Source: Acidobacteriota bacterium (GTDB lineage: Bacteria > Acidobacteriota > Terriglobia > Bryobacterales > Bryobacteraceae). From it: DNA of 64,000 nt. Within the stretch, counting starts at the first letter, position 1; each line of letters begins with the position of its first letter. Below are positions 26,327-33,953 of the stretch, piece after piece. The stretch spans positions 1 to 64,000 of the forward strand of contig JAPKZB010000095.1 in NCBI GenBank assembly GCA_026393985.1, in the 5' to 3' direction. Position numbers and translations under genes: made by a program. The notes under the pieces were generated by a model. That model was not told where the DNA came from, did no database searches, and saw only the letters and a list, made by a program, of their open reading frames with translations.

Positions 26327-27111
26327 ACCGCCGCGGCGCGCCCCCTGAGGGCCTCGACCACTCCGTCCCAGAGCGCCACGCGGGAGGCGAGCGCCCGGCA
26401 CGCCGCCGCCTCAGCCTCCTGCCACCGTTTGGGGTCGTTGCCGCACAGTTCGCTCAGCAGCGCCCGCGCCATGGGCCCGTGGGAGCCGGAGTCGACCTCG
26501 ATATGGCGGTCGAGGTAGTAGAAAAACTGCGGATAGTCCTGCCGGTGCAGGGCGCACTCTTCGGTCACGCGGACAAACATCTCGGGCACCAGATCCTCCC
26601 GCGTCAGCGTAAAGACGGCCGCCACTTCGTGAATCGCTCCGTGCAGCACGATGGAAAACGTCGTCTCGACGAACTGCACGACCGAGGGCGGCGCCCCGCA
26701 GGTGTGAAGGGCCGGCGTCACCGCCTCTCCTTTCCTGAGGCTGGAGATAAAGGCATCGATCCACTCGGTCGGCGCGCCAATTTCGGCCATCGCGCCGCGA
26801 TAGAGTTCATAATGGCTGCCGAAGCCATCTGGCGTCTCGTCGGACTCTTCGCCGAGCACAATTTCGTTGATCAGCCGGGCTGCGGTCGGATAGGCCGAAG
26901 GCAGCCACGGTACCGTAACGCACGTCAAGTCCCGCTGCAGCCGTTTGAGCAGACTCATGAAGTCCCAGACGGCGAAGACGTGGTGGGAGGTGAACAGCGC
27001 GAGCGCGGCCGGCGAACGCACGGCGGCGTAAACACCGTGGGTGTCTATTTTTTGCCGGAGAGCAGCAAGGGCTGGCGAAAGTTCGGAGGGGAGAACTAAT
27101 TTGGAAGACAT
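26323..27111 (-). CDS. DUF3050 (haem-oxygenase-fold) protein
   Basis: 262 residues from ATG 27111. An open frame continues far upstream but runs antisense through the fucosidase gene and is not real. The sequence is all-helical, with LFTSHHVFAVWDFMSLLKRL, WLPSAYPTAARLINEIVLGEE, ELYRGAMAEIGAP, FSIVLHGAIHEVAAVFTLTRE and YYLDRHIEVDSGSHGPMA. This is the pattern of DUF3050, which shares the haem-oxygenase-like fold with His/Glu metal ligands. The reaction is unknown. It converges on the secretin gene with a four-base overlap. Confidence 0.82.
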   Translation of the reverse strand: MSSKLVLPSELSPALAALRQKIDTHGVYAAVRSPAALALFTSHHVFAVWDFMSLLKRLQRDLTCVTVPWLPSAYPTAARLINEIVLGEESDETPDGFGSHYELYRGAMAEIGAPTEWIDAFISSLRKGEAVTPALHTCGAPPSVVQFVETTFSIVLHGAIHEVAAVFTLTREDLVPEMFVRVTEECALHRQDYPQFFYYLDRHIEVDSGSHGPMARALLSELCGNDPKRWQEAEAAACRALASRVALWDGVVEALRGRAAAV

Positions 27112-27159
27112 GGATGGTGCCAGTGAGATAGAACCCCAGGATTGCATATACTGGCCCAC

Positions 27160-28566
27160 ATGAGCACCCGCCGCACCTTCGTTTGCACGCTCGGCGCCGC
27201 CGCCGCCTTTGCCCAACGCCGTCCGAACGGCCCGATGCGCTTCACCGCCGATTGGAATTCGCTGCGCCGACATCAGGTACCCGCCTGGTTCAACGAAGCC
27301 AAACTGGGCATTTTCGTCCATTGGGGGCTCTACTCCGTACCGGCCTGGGCGCCGCCCACCGGCGAACTCGGCAAGGTCGATTTCTCCACCTGGTTTGCCA
27401 ACAACCCCTACGCCGAGTGGTACCTGAACTCGATCCGCCTCAAGAACTCGCAGACCTGGCGCCATCACGCCAAGACCTACGGCGAGGACTACGACTACTA
27501 CCGTTTCGCCGAAACCTTTAACCGCGAAACCGCCAAGTGGCAGCCTGCCGCCTGGGCTAAACTGTTCGCCGCGGCCGGCGCCCGCTACGTTGTACTCACC
27601 ACCAAACACCACGATGGCTTCACCCTCTGGCCCAGCCGCGTCGCCCATCCCGAGCGCCCGGGGTTGAACTCGCAGCGGGACCTCGTCGGCGACCTCGCCC
27701 AGGCCGTCCGCGCGGCCGGCCTGCGCATGGGTCTCTATTACTCGGGGGGCCTCGATTGGAGCATCAACCCGACCCCCGTCACCTCCATGGCGCAGGTGGC
27801 CGGCACCGTGATCCATACCGAACCGTACGCCCGCTACGCGGATGCCCACTGGCGCGAACTCATTGAACGCTACCAGCCGTCGGTGCTGTGGAACGACATC
27901 GGCTACCCCCGCCAGGGCCAGCTTCCCGAAATCTTTGCCGACTACTACAACAAGTTCCCGGAAGGCCTGATCAACAACCGCTTCACGCAAGACCATTTCG
28001 ACTTCACGACGCCGGAGTACGCCGTCATGGACCGCATCCAGGGCAAGAAGTGGGAGGCCTGCCGTGGCCTCGGCTTCAGCTTCGGCTACAACCAGGTGGA
28101 GGGGCCGGAGCACGTCATGTCCGCCGCCAAGCTCATCGCTCTGCTGGTCGACATCGTCAGCAACAACGGCAATCTGCTGTTGAACGTCGGCCCCCGGCCG
28201 GACGGATCGATCAGCGACATCCAGCAGGATCGCCTCACCAAACTCGGCGAGTGGATGGCGCGCAACGGCGAAGGGATCTACGGCAGTACTCCCGCCGCCA
28301 ACCCGGCCGGCAAGACCGCCGACGGCGGCAAGGTGAACTTCACTCGCCGCGGCGACACCCTCTATGCCTTCCTGCACGACCGCACGACCGGCCCGGTTAC
28401 GATCGAAAACCTGTTCCTCGACTCGGCCGGCAAGGTGAGCGTGCTGGGCGGCGGCCCGGTGAAGACAACGCAAAAGGGGTCGGCCCTGCAGGTGGAGCTG
28501 CCCGCCGCGCCGGCGCCCTATACGCTCGCGCTGAAGATCGAAAACGGCTGGCAGTTGGCCCGCTAG
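27160..28566 (+). CDS. Alpha-L-fucosidase, GH29 family
   Basis: 468 residues from ATG 27160; an in-frame TTG at 27142 is less likely. The N-terminus STRRTFVCTLGAAAAFA looks like a twin-arginine-type signal. GH29 signatures: WFNEAKLGIFVHWGLYSVPAW, YVVLTTKHHDGFTLWPS, LYYSGGLDWS and the likely nucleophile Asp246 in PSVLWNDIGYP. SNNGNLLLNVGPRPDGSI follows the catalytic domain, and a C-terminal beta domain runs from about residue 390. It removes terminal fucose from glycans outside the cytoplasm, which fits the glycan-processing genes around it. Confidence 0.93.
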   Translation: MSTRRTFVCTLGAAAAFAQRRPNGPMRFTADWNSLRRHQVPAWFNEAKLGIFVHWGLYSVPAWAPPTGELGKVDFSTWFANNPYAEWYLNSIRLKNSQTWRHHAKTYGEDYDYYRFAETFNRETAKWQPAAWAKLFAAAGARYVVLTTKHHDGFTLWPSRVAHPERPGLNSQRDLVGDLAQAVRAAGLRMGLYYSGGLDWSINPTPVTSMAQVAGTVIHTEPYARYADAHWRELIERYQPSVLWNDIGYPRQGQLPEIFADYYNKFPEGLINNRFTQDHFDFTTPEYAVMDRIQGKKWEACRGLGFSFGYNQVEGPEHVMSAAKLIALLVDIVSNNGNLLLNVGPRPDGSISDIQQDRLTKLGEWMARNGEGIYGSTPAANPAGKTADGGKVNFTRRGDTLYAFLHDRTTGPVTIENLFLDSAGKVSVLGGGPVKTTQKGSALQVELPAAPAPYTLALKIENGWQLAR

Positions 28567-28609
28567 CTCCCTTCACGCTTTTCTGTTGCGAAGTCAAATA
28601 CGATACGCT

Positions 28610-28633
28610 ATTCTCATCTTCTCAGATGAGAAT
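28610..28633. promoter_or_regulatory. 9-6-9 inverted repeat upstream of the CobN-like operon (candidate operator)
   Basis: ATTCTCATC and GATGAGAAT are perfect 9-base arms separated by TTCTCA, ending 11 bases before the first start codon. A weak promoter can be read as TTGCGA at 28586-28591 and TATTCT at 28609-28614, which would place the repeat over the -10 box. TGAGAAT/ATTCTCA half-sites recall Fur-family operators, but the spacing is not the classical 7-1-7. A metal-responsive repressor site is inferred, not shown. No T-run follows, so it is not a typical terminator. Confidence 0.5.
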
Positions 28634-28644
28634 GCGATCTCGTA

Positions 28645-29832
28645 ATGAATAGCGACTTCCTCAGCCTCCTGCTCGCCTTCGCACTCCTCGCCGCTTTGCG
28701 CGACGCCTGCGTGCTGACCGGGATCGCGCATACGCGTCCGCGTCTGACGATTCTGGCCGGCTGGCCGGTGCTGGCGCTGCTGCTCGGTGGGGAAGCCGCC
28801 GACCGCCTGTCCCCTGCGCAGACGATGAGCCTGCTGCGGCCGCTGCCGATTTGGGCCGGATGTCTGGCTGTTCACGCTTTGCTGGCCGGCTGGCTGATGT
28901 GCCAGACGCCGGACCGGCCCCGCCCGCTGCTCAGCTTGTGGTCCGGCCCCGTGTTCATCGCCTTTGCCGTTGGCTTTCCCGCCGTTCTGCTCCAGCACGC
29001 TCCTCTTCCAAACGGCCTGTTGGCGGGCGTTGTCGCCGTGGTTGTCTACGGCCTGCTGGTTGGCGTCTTTGCGGTGCTGTTCCGGCTGCGCCGCCCTTCG
29101 GCTGGGCGGATGCAGGACCTGCTCGCCGGGTCTCATTTGTCCGCCCTGCTTCTGGTCCCCTTTGCCGGGACCACCGGTCTTACCATGAACTCCCTTCACG
29201 ATCTTCTCTACGTTCTCTCGAATGCCTTTTTGCTGCCGACGCTCCTCGGCACCCTGGTTGCTTTCGCCTACGGCGTCTGGGTTGTTGGACGGTTTCTGGC
29301 CGAGCGGGCCGAGCATCGCCACAACGCCGCGGCGATCGCCCGCCTGATGCAGGGGGAACCGGAACAGACGCGTTTCCTCGAACTGCCGCTGCGCGGCGAC
29401 TGGCGCCGGTTGCAACGGGCCGTAGGCCAGCATGCGGACTTTCCAGCGATGATCGACAAGACCGTGGCGGACCTCGAACACCTGATGCAGGGGCGCGTCG
29501 AGCGGTTGGGGATCATGGCCAAAGTGGGGCCGATGCTCGGCCTGGTCGGCACGTTGATCCCGCTGCAGCCGGCGCTGGCCGGACTGGCCAAGGGCGACAT
29601 GCAGGCGATGGCGTCCAATCTGCAGATCGGCTTCACCACTACGGTGCTGGGTCTGCTGGTCGGCGGCGCCTGCTACGCCGTGAGTGTGGTGATGCGCGGT
29701 TGGTATCAACAGGACCTCGCTGACATGAGTTTTCTGTTGGCGTTGTGGCTGCCGGAGGAGAACGGCGCGCCCGGTATCCAGGACTCCGGGGAGTCGTCCC
29801 GGCTTACTCCAGTGAGGCTCGAATCGAAATGA
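28645..29832 (+). CDS. MotA/TolQ/ExbB-family proton channel with extra N-terminal membrane module
   Basis: 395 residues, much longer than ExbB (about 240). The C-terminal half holds the ExbB/TolQ signature region: KVGPMLGLVGTLIPLQPALAGL (about 291-313) and IGFTTTVLGLLVGGACYAVSVVM (about 327-350), preceded by the cytoplasmic helices that carry VADLEHLMQGRVERLG. The first 170 residues contain about five further hydrophobic helices with no ExbB counterpart, so the gene may be a fusion with a separate small membrane protein. It overlaps the CobN-like gene by ATGA. Such channels in hmu-type loci lie next to CobN-like and DUF2149 genes. Confidence 0.8.
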   Translation: MNSDFLSLLLAFALLAALRDACVLTGIAHTRPRLTILAGWPVLALLLGGEAADRLSPAQTMSLLRPLPIWAGCLAVHALLAGWLMCQTPDRPRPLLSLWSGPVFIAFAVGFPAVLLQHAPLPNGLLAGVVAVVVYGLLVGVFAVLFRLRRPSAGRMQDLLAGSHLSALLLVPFAGTTGLTMNSLHDLLYVLSNAFLLPTLLGTLVAFAYGVWVVGRFLAERAEHRHNAAAIARLMQGEPEQTRFLELPLRGDWRRLQRAVGQHADFPAMIDKTVADLEHLMQGRVERLGIMAKVGPMLGLVGTLIPLQPALAGLAKGDMQAMASNLQIGFTTTVLGLLVGGACYAVSVVMRGWYQQDLADMSFLLALWLPEENGAPGIQDSGESSRLTPVRLESK

Positions 29833-32800
29833 AACAGAAACTGGCGATTGCCCTTGCCACCCTGGCCCTCTGCGCGGGCGGCTACTTTGCCTTCCGGGCG
29901 TTGACGCGTCCGAAGATTCTCTTCCTTGGCTTCGCCGATCAGCTCGTCATCCTGGCTGAAAAGGCAGCCGAAAAGAGCGGGATCAAAGTAGAGACCTGGT
30001 CCCGGGAGACGGTCGATGCCGCCACCAAACCCTTTGATCTGCTGCCCTTCAAGGTGGTTCTGGTCAGCGGCTTACGCGCCGAGCCGTACTCGAAAGAGGC
30101 CCAGCAGGCCTTTGCGAACGCTGTCAGCGCCGGGGTGAAGGTGATCGTCCTGCCGCCCCGGCAGGCCGAAATGATGCGTCTGGGCAATGCGGACTTTGCG
30201 GCTAAGGACAAGTTTGTCAGCGGCTACTTTTCAAACGGCGGCGTCGAGAACTGGGCGCGGCTCCTCCGCTTTCTGACGGCGACCTACGCCGGCGGCAACG
30301 CCCCGGTCGAACCGCCCGCCGCGCTCCCGGAAAGCGGCTTCTATCATCCTGGCGCCGCCGATGTCATGACGACCACGGCGGCCTACAAAGCCTGGTACGC
30401 CAAGACCGGTCGCGAGAAGCCCGGCCAACCCTGGGTCGCGCTCGACTTCTCGCAGGGCTGGAAAACCGGTATCACCCAGGGTACCGACGGCCTCATCAAC
30501 GCCTTTGAAAAACGCAACTTCAACGTGGCGGCGCTCTTCGGCGCCACGCAGCTCGGTCAACTGCTCGAAGAGGTCAAGCCGGATCTGATCGTCAACCGGT
30601 CGCACGGGCGCTTCTTTCAGGGCGAGCGGGGAGTCGAACTGATGAATGCCCGCATCGACGCCCCCATTGTGCGCGGCCTTACGTTGATGTTTGAGCAGAA
30701 GACCATCGACGAATATCAAAAAGACAAGGGCGGCATCCGCGGCCCGGGGCTTTCGATTGGCACCGTGGTGAGTGAACTCGACGGGACCGTGGAGCCGGTG
30801 CTGATTGAAGGCATGGTGAAGGACACCGCCGGGCGCCGCGTGGAGGCGCCAATTGCCGAACGGGTCGAGCGCCTCGTGGACCGCGCCGAGCGGTGGGTGC
30901 GGCTGCGGCGCGTGGCGAACGCGGAAAAGAAGATCGCCGTCGTCTACTTCAACGGCATCGGCAAGGCGGACTTTACAGCGCAAGGGATGAATGTTCCGCG
31001 CAGCCTGGTGGGCTTTCTCAATCGGATGAAGGCGGCCTTTTACCGCGTCGAGAACAACCCGCAGGACGCCGAACAGTTGCTCCGCTTGATGCAAGCCCGC
31101 GGCCGGAACGTGAGCGAGACCGAAACGGGCGAGATGGAAAAGCTGGTGGCGGAACCGGGTGTCACCCTGCTGCCGGTAGAGGGTTACAACTCCTGGTTTG
31201 CCAAGCTCCCGGCGGCCATGCAGACGGCCGTCACCGAAGCCTACGGCCCCCCGCCCGGCGCCTTCATGACGGTGCGCCGCCAAGGAAAGAGCTTCTTCGT
31301 GCTGCCTACACTCTCTTTCGGCAACGTCGTTCTACTGCCCCAGCCGGCCCGCGGCGCGGTGATGGACTCCAAGCTGGCTCACTCCGATAAGGTCCCGCCG
31401 CCGCATCAATACCTCGCGCTCTACTGGTGGCTGCAGGAGGGCTTGCGGGCCGATGCGCTGGTGCACTACGGCACGCACGGCACCTATGAGTTCCTACCCG
31501 GCCGGCCGGTGGGCCAGATGGAGGACGACTGGTCGGACCGGGTCGTCGCCGCGCTGCCGAATGTCTACGTCTACACGATGGACAACGTGGGCGAGGCCCT
31601 GATCGCCAAGCGCCGCGGCTCGGCCGTGCTGGTCAGCCATCAGACGCCGCCCATCCAGGCCGCGCAGTTGTCTGTATCCGACCAGGAGATCGCCACCCTC
31701 TACCGCGAAACGCAGCGCTTCGTCGCGCAGGATCCGGGCCTGTTGAAGGAGCAGATGCGCGCACGCATTGCCGAAGTGGCCGTGCGCCGCAAGCTCGATC
31801 AGGACCTGCGCTACGACTGGCGCCGCGCCAAACCCACCGACGAGCAGGTAGCCGCCCTCGACGCCTACCTCGACGAACTCGAGGAGTCCCGCATCCCCGT
31901 TGGCATGCACACCCACGGTGTAGCGAACGACCCACGGGAGCTGCGCCAAACCATGGTGGAGATCCTCGGCCCCGAGTTCCTGGCCAAAGCCGGCGGCGAT
32001 CGCCAGCGCGCGGCCGAACGGGTCGGCTCCCTGATGGCCGCCACCCCGGCGGTTCCCGTGCGGCTGGCCGGCTTTGAACGCCCGTTCGCTCCCACCCCCG
32101 GCACCGGCAAGCGCGAGTTCGCCCCCGAAACGCAGCCCGCCAAGCCGGCCCCGATCGCCAGCGGACACCCGGCGTGGATCCCCAAAATTGGTGCCCCGCC
32201 GCCCGACGTGCAGGCCCGCATGCAGCGCGCCAACAGCCCGGTGGCCATGGCCTTCGGCGATGGACCAGCGGCTCCGGCGTCCGGCCCCACCCCCACCCCC
32301 GCGCCCACGGACGACGCCTCCCGCGTCGCCATGCTTAAAGCCGCTTTCGCCGAATCCGCCAACGAGGTCAACCAGACCCTCCGGGCCCTCGACGGCCGCT
32401 ACATCCGCCCTGGCGGCGGTGGCGACCCCGTCCGCACCCCCTCCGCGCTGCCCACCGGACGCAATCTGTACGGCGTGAACCCGGCCGAGATCCCCACGCG
32501 CGCCGCCTGGGACGTCGGCGTTGCGCTCGGCGGCCAGCTTCTCGACGCGGAACGCAAGCGCCTGGGGCGCTGGCCGAAGAAGGTGGGCTTCAACCTGTGG
32601 CCGACGGAGCTGGTGCGCCAATATGGATCGGACCTGGCGCAGGCGCTCTTCCTGCTCGGCGTCAAGCCGGTGTGGGATCAGCGCGGCATCGTCATCGATC
32701 TCGAAGTGATTCCCATGAGCGAACTCAAGCGGCCGCGCGTCGACGTCGTCCTGCAGGCCGCCGGGCAGTTTCGCGACTCCTTCCCCGATCGCATGGAGCT

Positions 32801-33953
32801 TCTTGATAAGGCTGTCCGTCTGGCCGTACTCGCCAAGGACGGCGACAACTACGTGGCGCAGGGTTCGGAGGCTTTGGAGCAGTCTCTCAAGCAGTCGGGC
32901 CTCTCCGCCAAAGAAGCCCGCCAGCTTTCCCACGCTCGCATCTTCTCGAACGGTCCCGGCGGCTACGGCACCGGCCTCACCGGCGGCATCTCCAACTCGG
33001 GCGCCTACACCGATACCAAAGAGCTGACGGCCGAGTATCTCGACCGGGCCGGCGCCGTCTACACGCAGGGCGCCGAGTGGGGCAGGAAGGTCCCGGAGCT
33101 CTATCAGTCCGCGCTCAAGGGCACCGATGCGGTCTCTATCTCGCACTCGTCAAACACCGTTTCGGCCCTCACGCTCGACCATTACTTTGAATACTCCGGC
33201 GGCATGGTGATGGCCATCCGCGACACCACCGGGCAGAACGCCGCCGCCTATTTGGCCGATACGCGCGACGCCAACAAGTCCCGCGTCAAAACCGTCGAAG
33301 ACGCGCTGGCCGCCGATCTCCGCACGCTCTACTGGAACCGCAAATGGATCGACGGCATGAAGCAGAACGACTTCTCCGGCGCCTCGGAGATCGCCAAACT
33401 CGCCTCCAATCTCTACGGCTGGCAGGTCACCAAACCGGACGCCGTGAAGGGCTACATGTGGGACGAAATCCATCGCATCTATGTCGAGGACCGCGACAAC
33501 CTCGGCCTCAAAGAGTGGTTTGACAAAAAGAACCCGTACGCCTTCCAAAACCTCTCGGCCACGCTGCTCGAAACCGCTCGCCAAGGCTACTGGAAGCCCG
33601 ATGCGCAGGTGCTCGCCACGCTGGCGCAGGCCTATGCGCAGTCGGTGGCGGCGCACGGCACGGCGGGCGGCGAGCGCACCACCGGCAACAAGGCCCTCGC
33701 AACCTTTGTGCAGCAACAGTTGAACGCCCCGGGCAACGGCAACGGCCAGCAACTCTCCCGCCGCTACGCCGAGGCGCTCGACCGCGCCAACACCCGCAAT
33801 CAGTCCAGCGCCATCGTGGCCGGCCAAAAGCTCGTCCGCGAAATGGCCGCACCGGCCGTGCCCACCACGGTGCGCAACTCTCTTCTCGGCGGCCTGGCGC
33901 TTGTCTCCCTGGCCGCTCTCTTCTACTTCGGAACTCGCAGGAAAAACTCATGA
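29829..33953 (+). CDS. Membrane-anchored CobN/magnesium-chelatase-H-like protein (HmuS type)
   Basis: 1374 residues from ATG 29829, coupled to the upstream gene by ATGA. CobN family hallmarks: HYGTHGTYEFLPG at about 546-558, PGGYGTGLTGGISNSGAYTD, and the DHYFEYSGGMVMAIRD region. Unlike cytoplasmic CobN of B12 synthesis, it has an N-terminal hydrophobic helix (LAIALATLALCAGGYFAF) and a C-terminal helix (LLGGLALVSLAALFYFG, about 1350-1368) ending in RRKNS. The bulk is therefore probably periplasmic and tethered at both ends. A Pro-rich insertion spans about 753-835. No CobS/CobT or other cobalamin gene is nearby. HmuS of Bacteroidetes shares this kind of locus; chelatase or reverse-chelatase action on a metallo-tetrapyrrole is inferred. 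Confidence 0.88.
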   Translation: MKQKLAIALATLALCAGGYFAFRALTRPKILFLGFADQLVILAEKAAEKSGIKVETWSRETVDAATKPFDLLPFKVVLVSGLRAEPYSKEAQQAFANAVSAGVKVIVLPPRQAEMMRLGNADFAAKDKFVSGYFSNGGVENWARLLRFLTATYAGGNAPVEPPAALPESGFYHPGAADVMTTTAAYKAWYAKTGREKPGQPWVALDFSQGWKTGITQGTDGLINAFEKRNFNVAALFGATQLGQLLEEVKPDLIVNRSHGRFFQGERGVELMNARIDAPIVRGLTLMFEQKTIDEYQKDKGGIRGPGLSIGTVVSELDGTVEPVLIEGMVKDTAGRRVEAPIAERVERLVDRAERWVRLRRVANAEKKIAVVYFNGIGKADFTAQGMNVPRSLVGFLNRMKAAFYRVENNPQDAEQLLRLMQARGRNVSETETGEMEKLVAEPGVTLLPVEGYNSWFAKLPAAMQTAVTEAYGPPPGAFMTVRRQGKSFFVLPTLSFGNVVLLPQPARGAVMDSKLAHSDKVPPPHQYLALYWWLQEGLRADALVHYGTHGTYEFLPGRPVGQMEDDWSDRVVAALPNVYVYTMDNVGEALIAKRRGSAVLVSHQTPPIQAAQLSVSDQEIATLYRETQRFVAQDPGLLKEQMRARIAEVAVRRKLDQDLRYDWRRAKPTDEQVAALDAYLDELEESRIPVGMHTHGVANDPRELRQTMVEILGPEFLAKAGGDRQRAAERVGSLMAATPAVPVRLAGFERPFAPTPGTGKREFAPETQPAKPAPIASGHPAWIPKIGAPPPDVQARMQRANSPVAMAFGDGPAAPASGPTPTPAPTDDASRVAMLKAAFAESANEVNQTLRALDGRYIRPGGGGDPVRTPSALPTGRNLYGVNPAEIPTRAAWDVGVALGGQLLDAERKRLGRWPKKVGFNLWPTELVRQYGSDLAQALFLLGVKPVWDQRGIVIDLEVIPMSELKRPRVDVVLQAAGQFRDSFPDRMELLDKAVRLAVLAKDGDNYVAQGSEALEQSLKQSGLSAKEARQLSHARIFSNGPGGYGTGLTGGISNSGAYTDTKELTAEYLDRAGAVYTQGAEWGRKVPELYQSALKGTDAVSISHSSNTVSALTLDHYFEYSGGMVMAIRDTTGQNAAAYLADTRDANKSRVKTVEDALAADLRTLYWNRKWIDGMKQNDFSGASEIAKLASNLYGWQVTKPDAVKGYMWDEIHRIYVEDRDNLGLKEWFDKKNPYAFQNLSATLLETARQGYWKPDAQVLATLAQAYAQSVAAHGTAGGERTTGNKALATFVQQQLNAPGNGNGQQLSRRYAEALDRANTRNQSSAIVAGQKLVREMAAPAVPTTVRNSLLGGLALVSLAALFYFGTRRKNS

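Noticed and set aside
26323-28473. 716-codon minus-strand frame covering the fucosidase
   Set aside because: Only the first third from the 3' side (to 27111) matches a family; the remainder is antisense to GH29.
28610-28633. Inverted repeat as a rho-independent terminator of the fucosidase gene
   Set aside because: No T-run follows and it ends 11 bases before the next start, which fits an operator better.
29829-33953. Cobalamin-biosynthesis cobaltochelatase
   Set aside because: No CobS, CobT or other corrin gene is nearby, the protein has terminal membrane helices, and it lies between an ExbB-like and a receptor gene.
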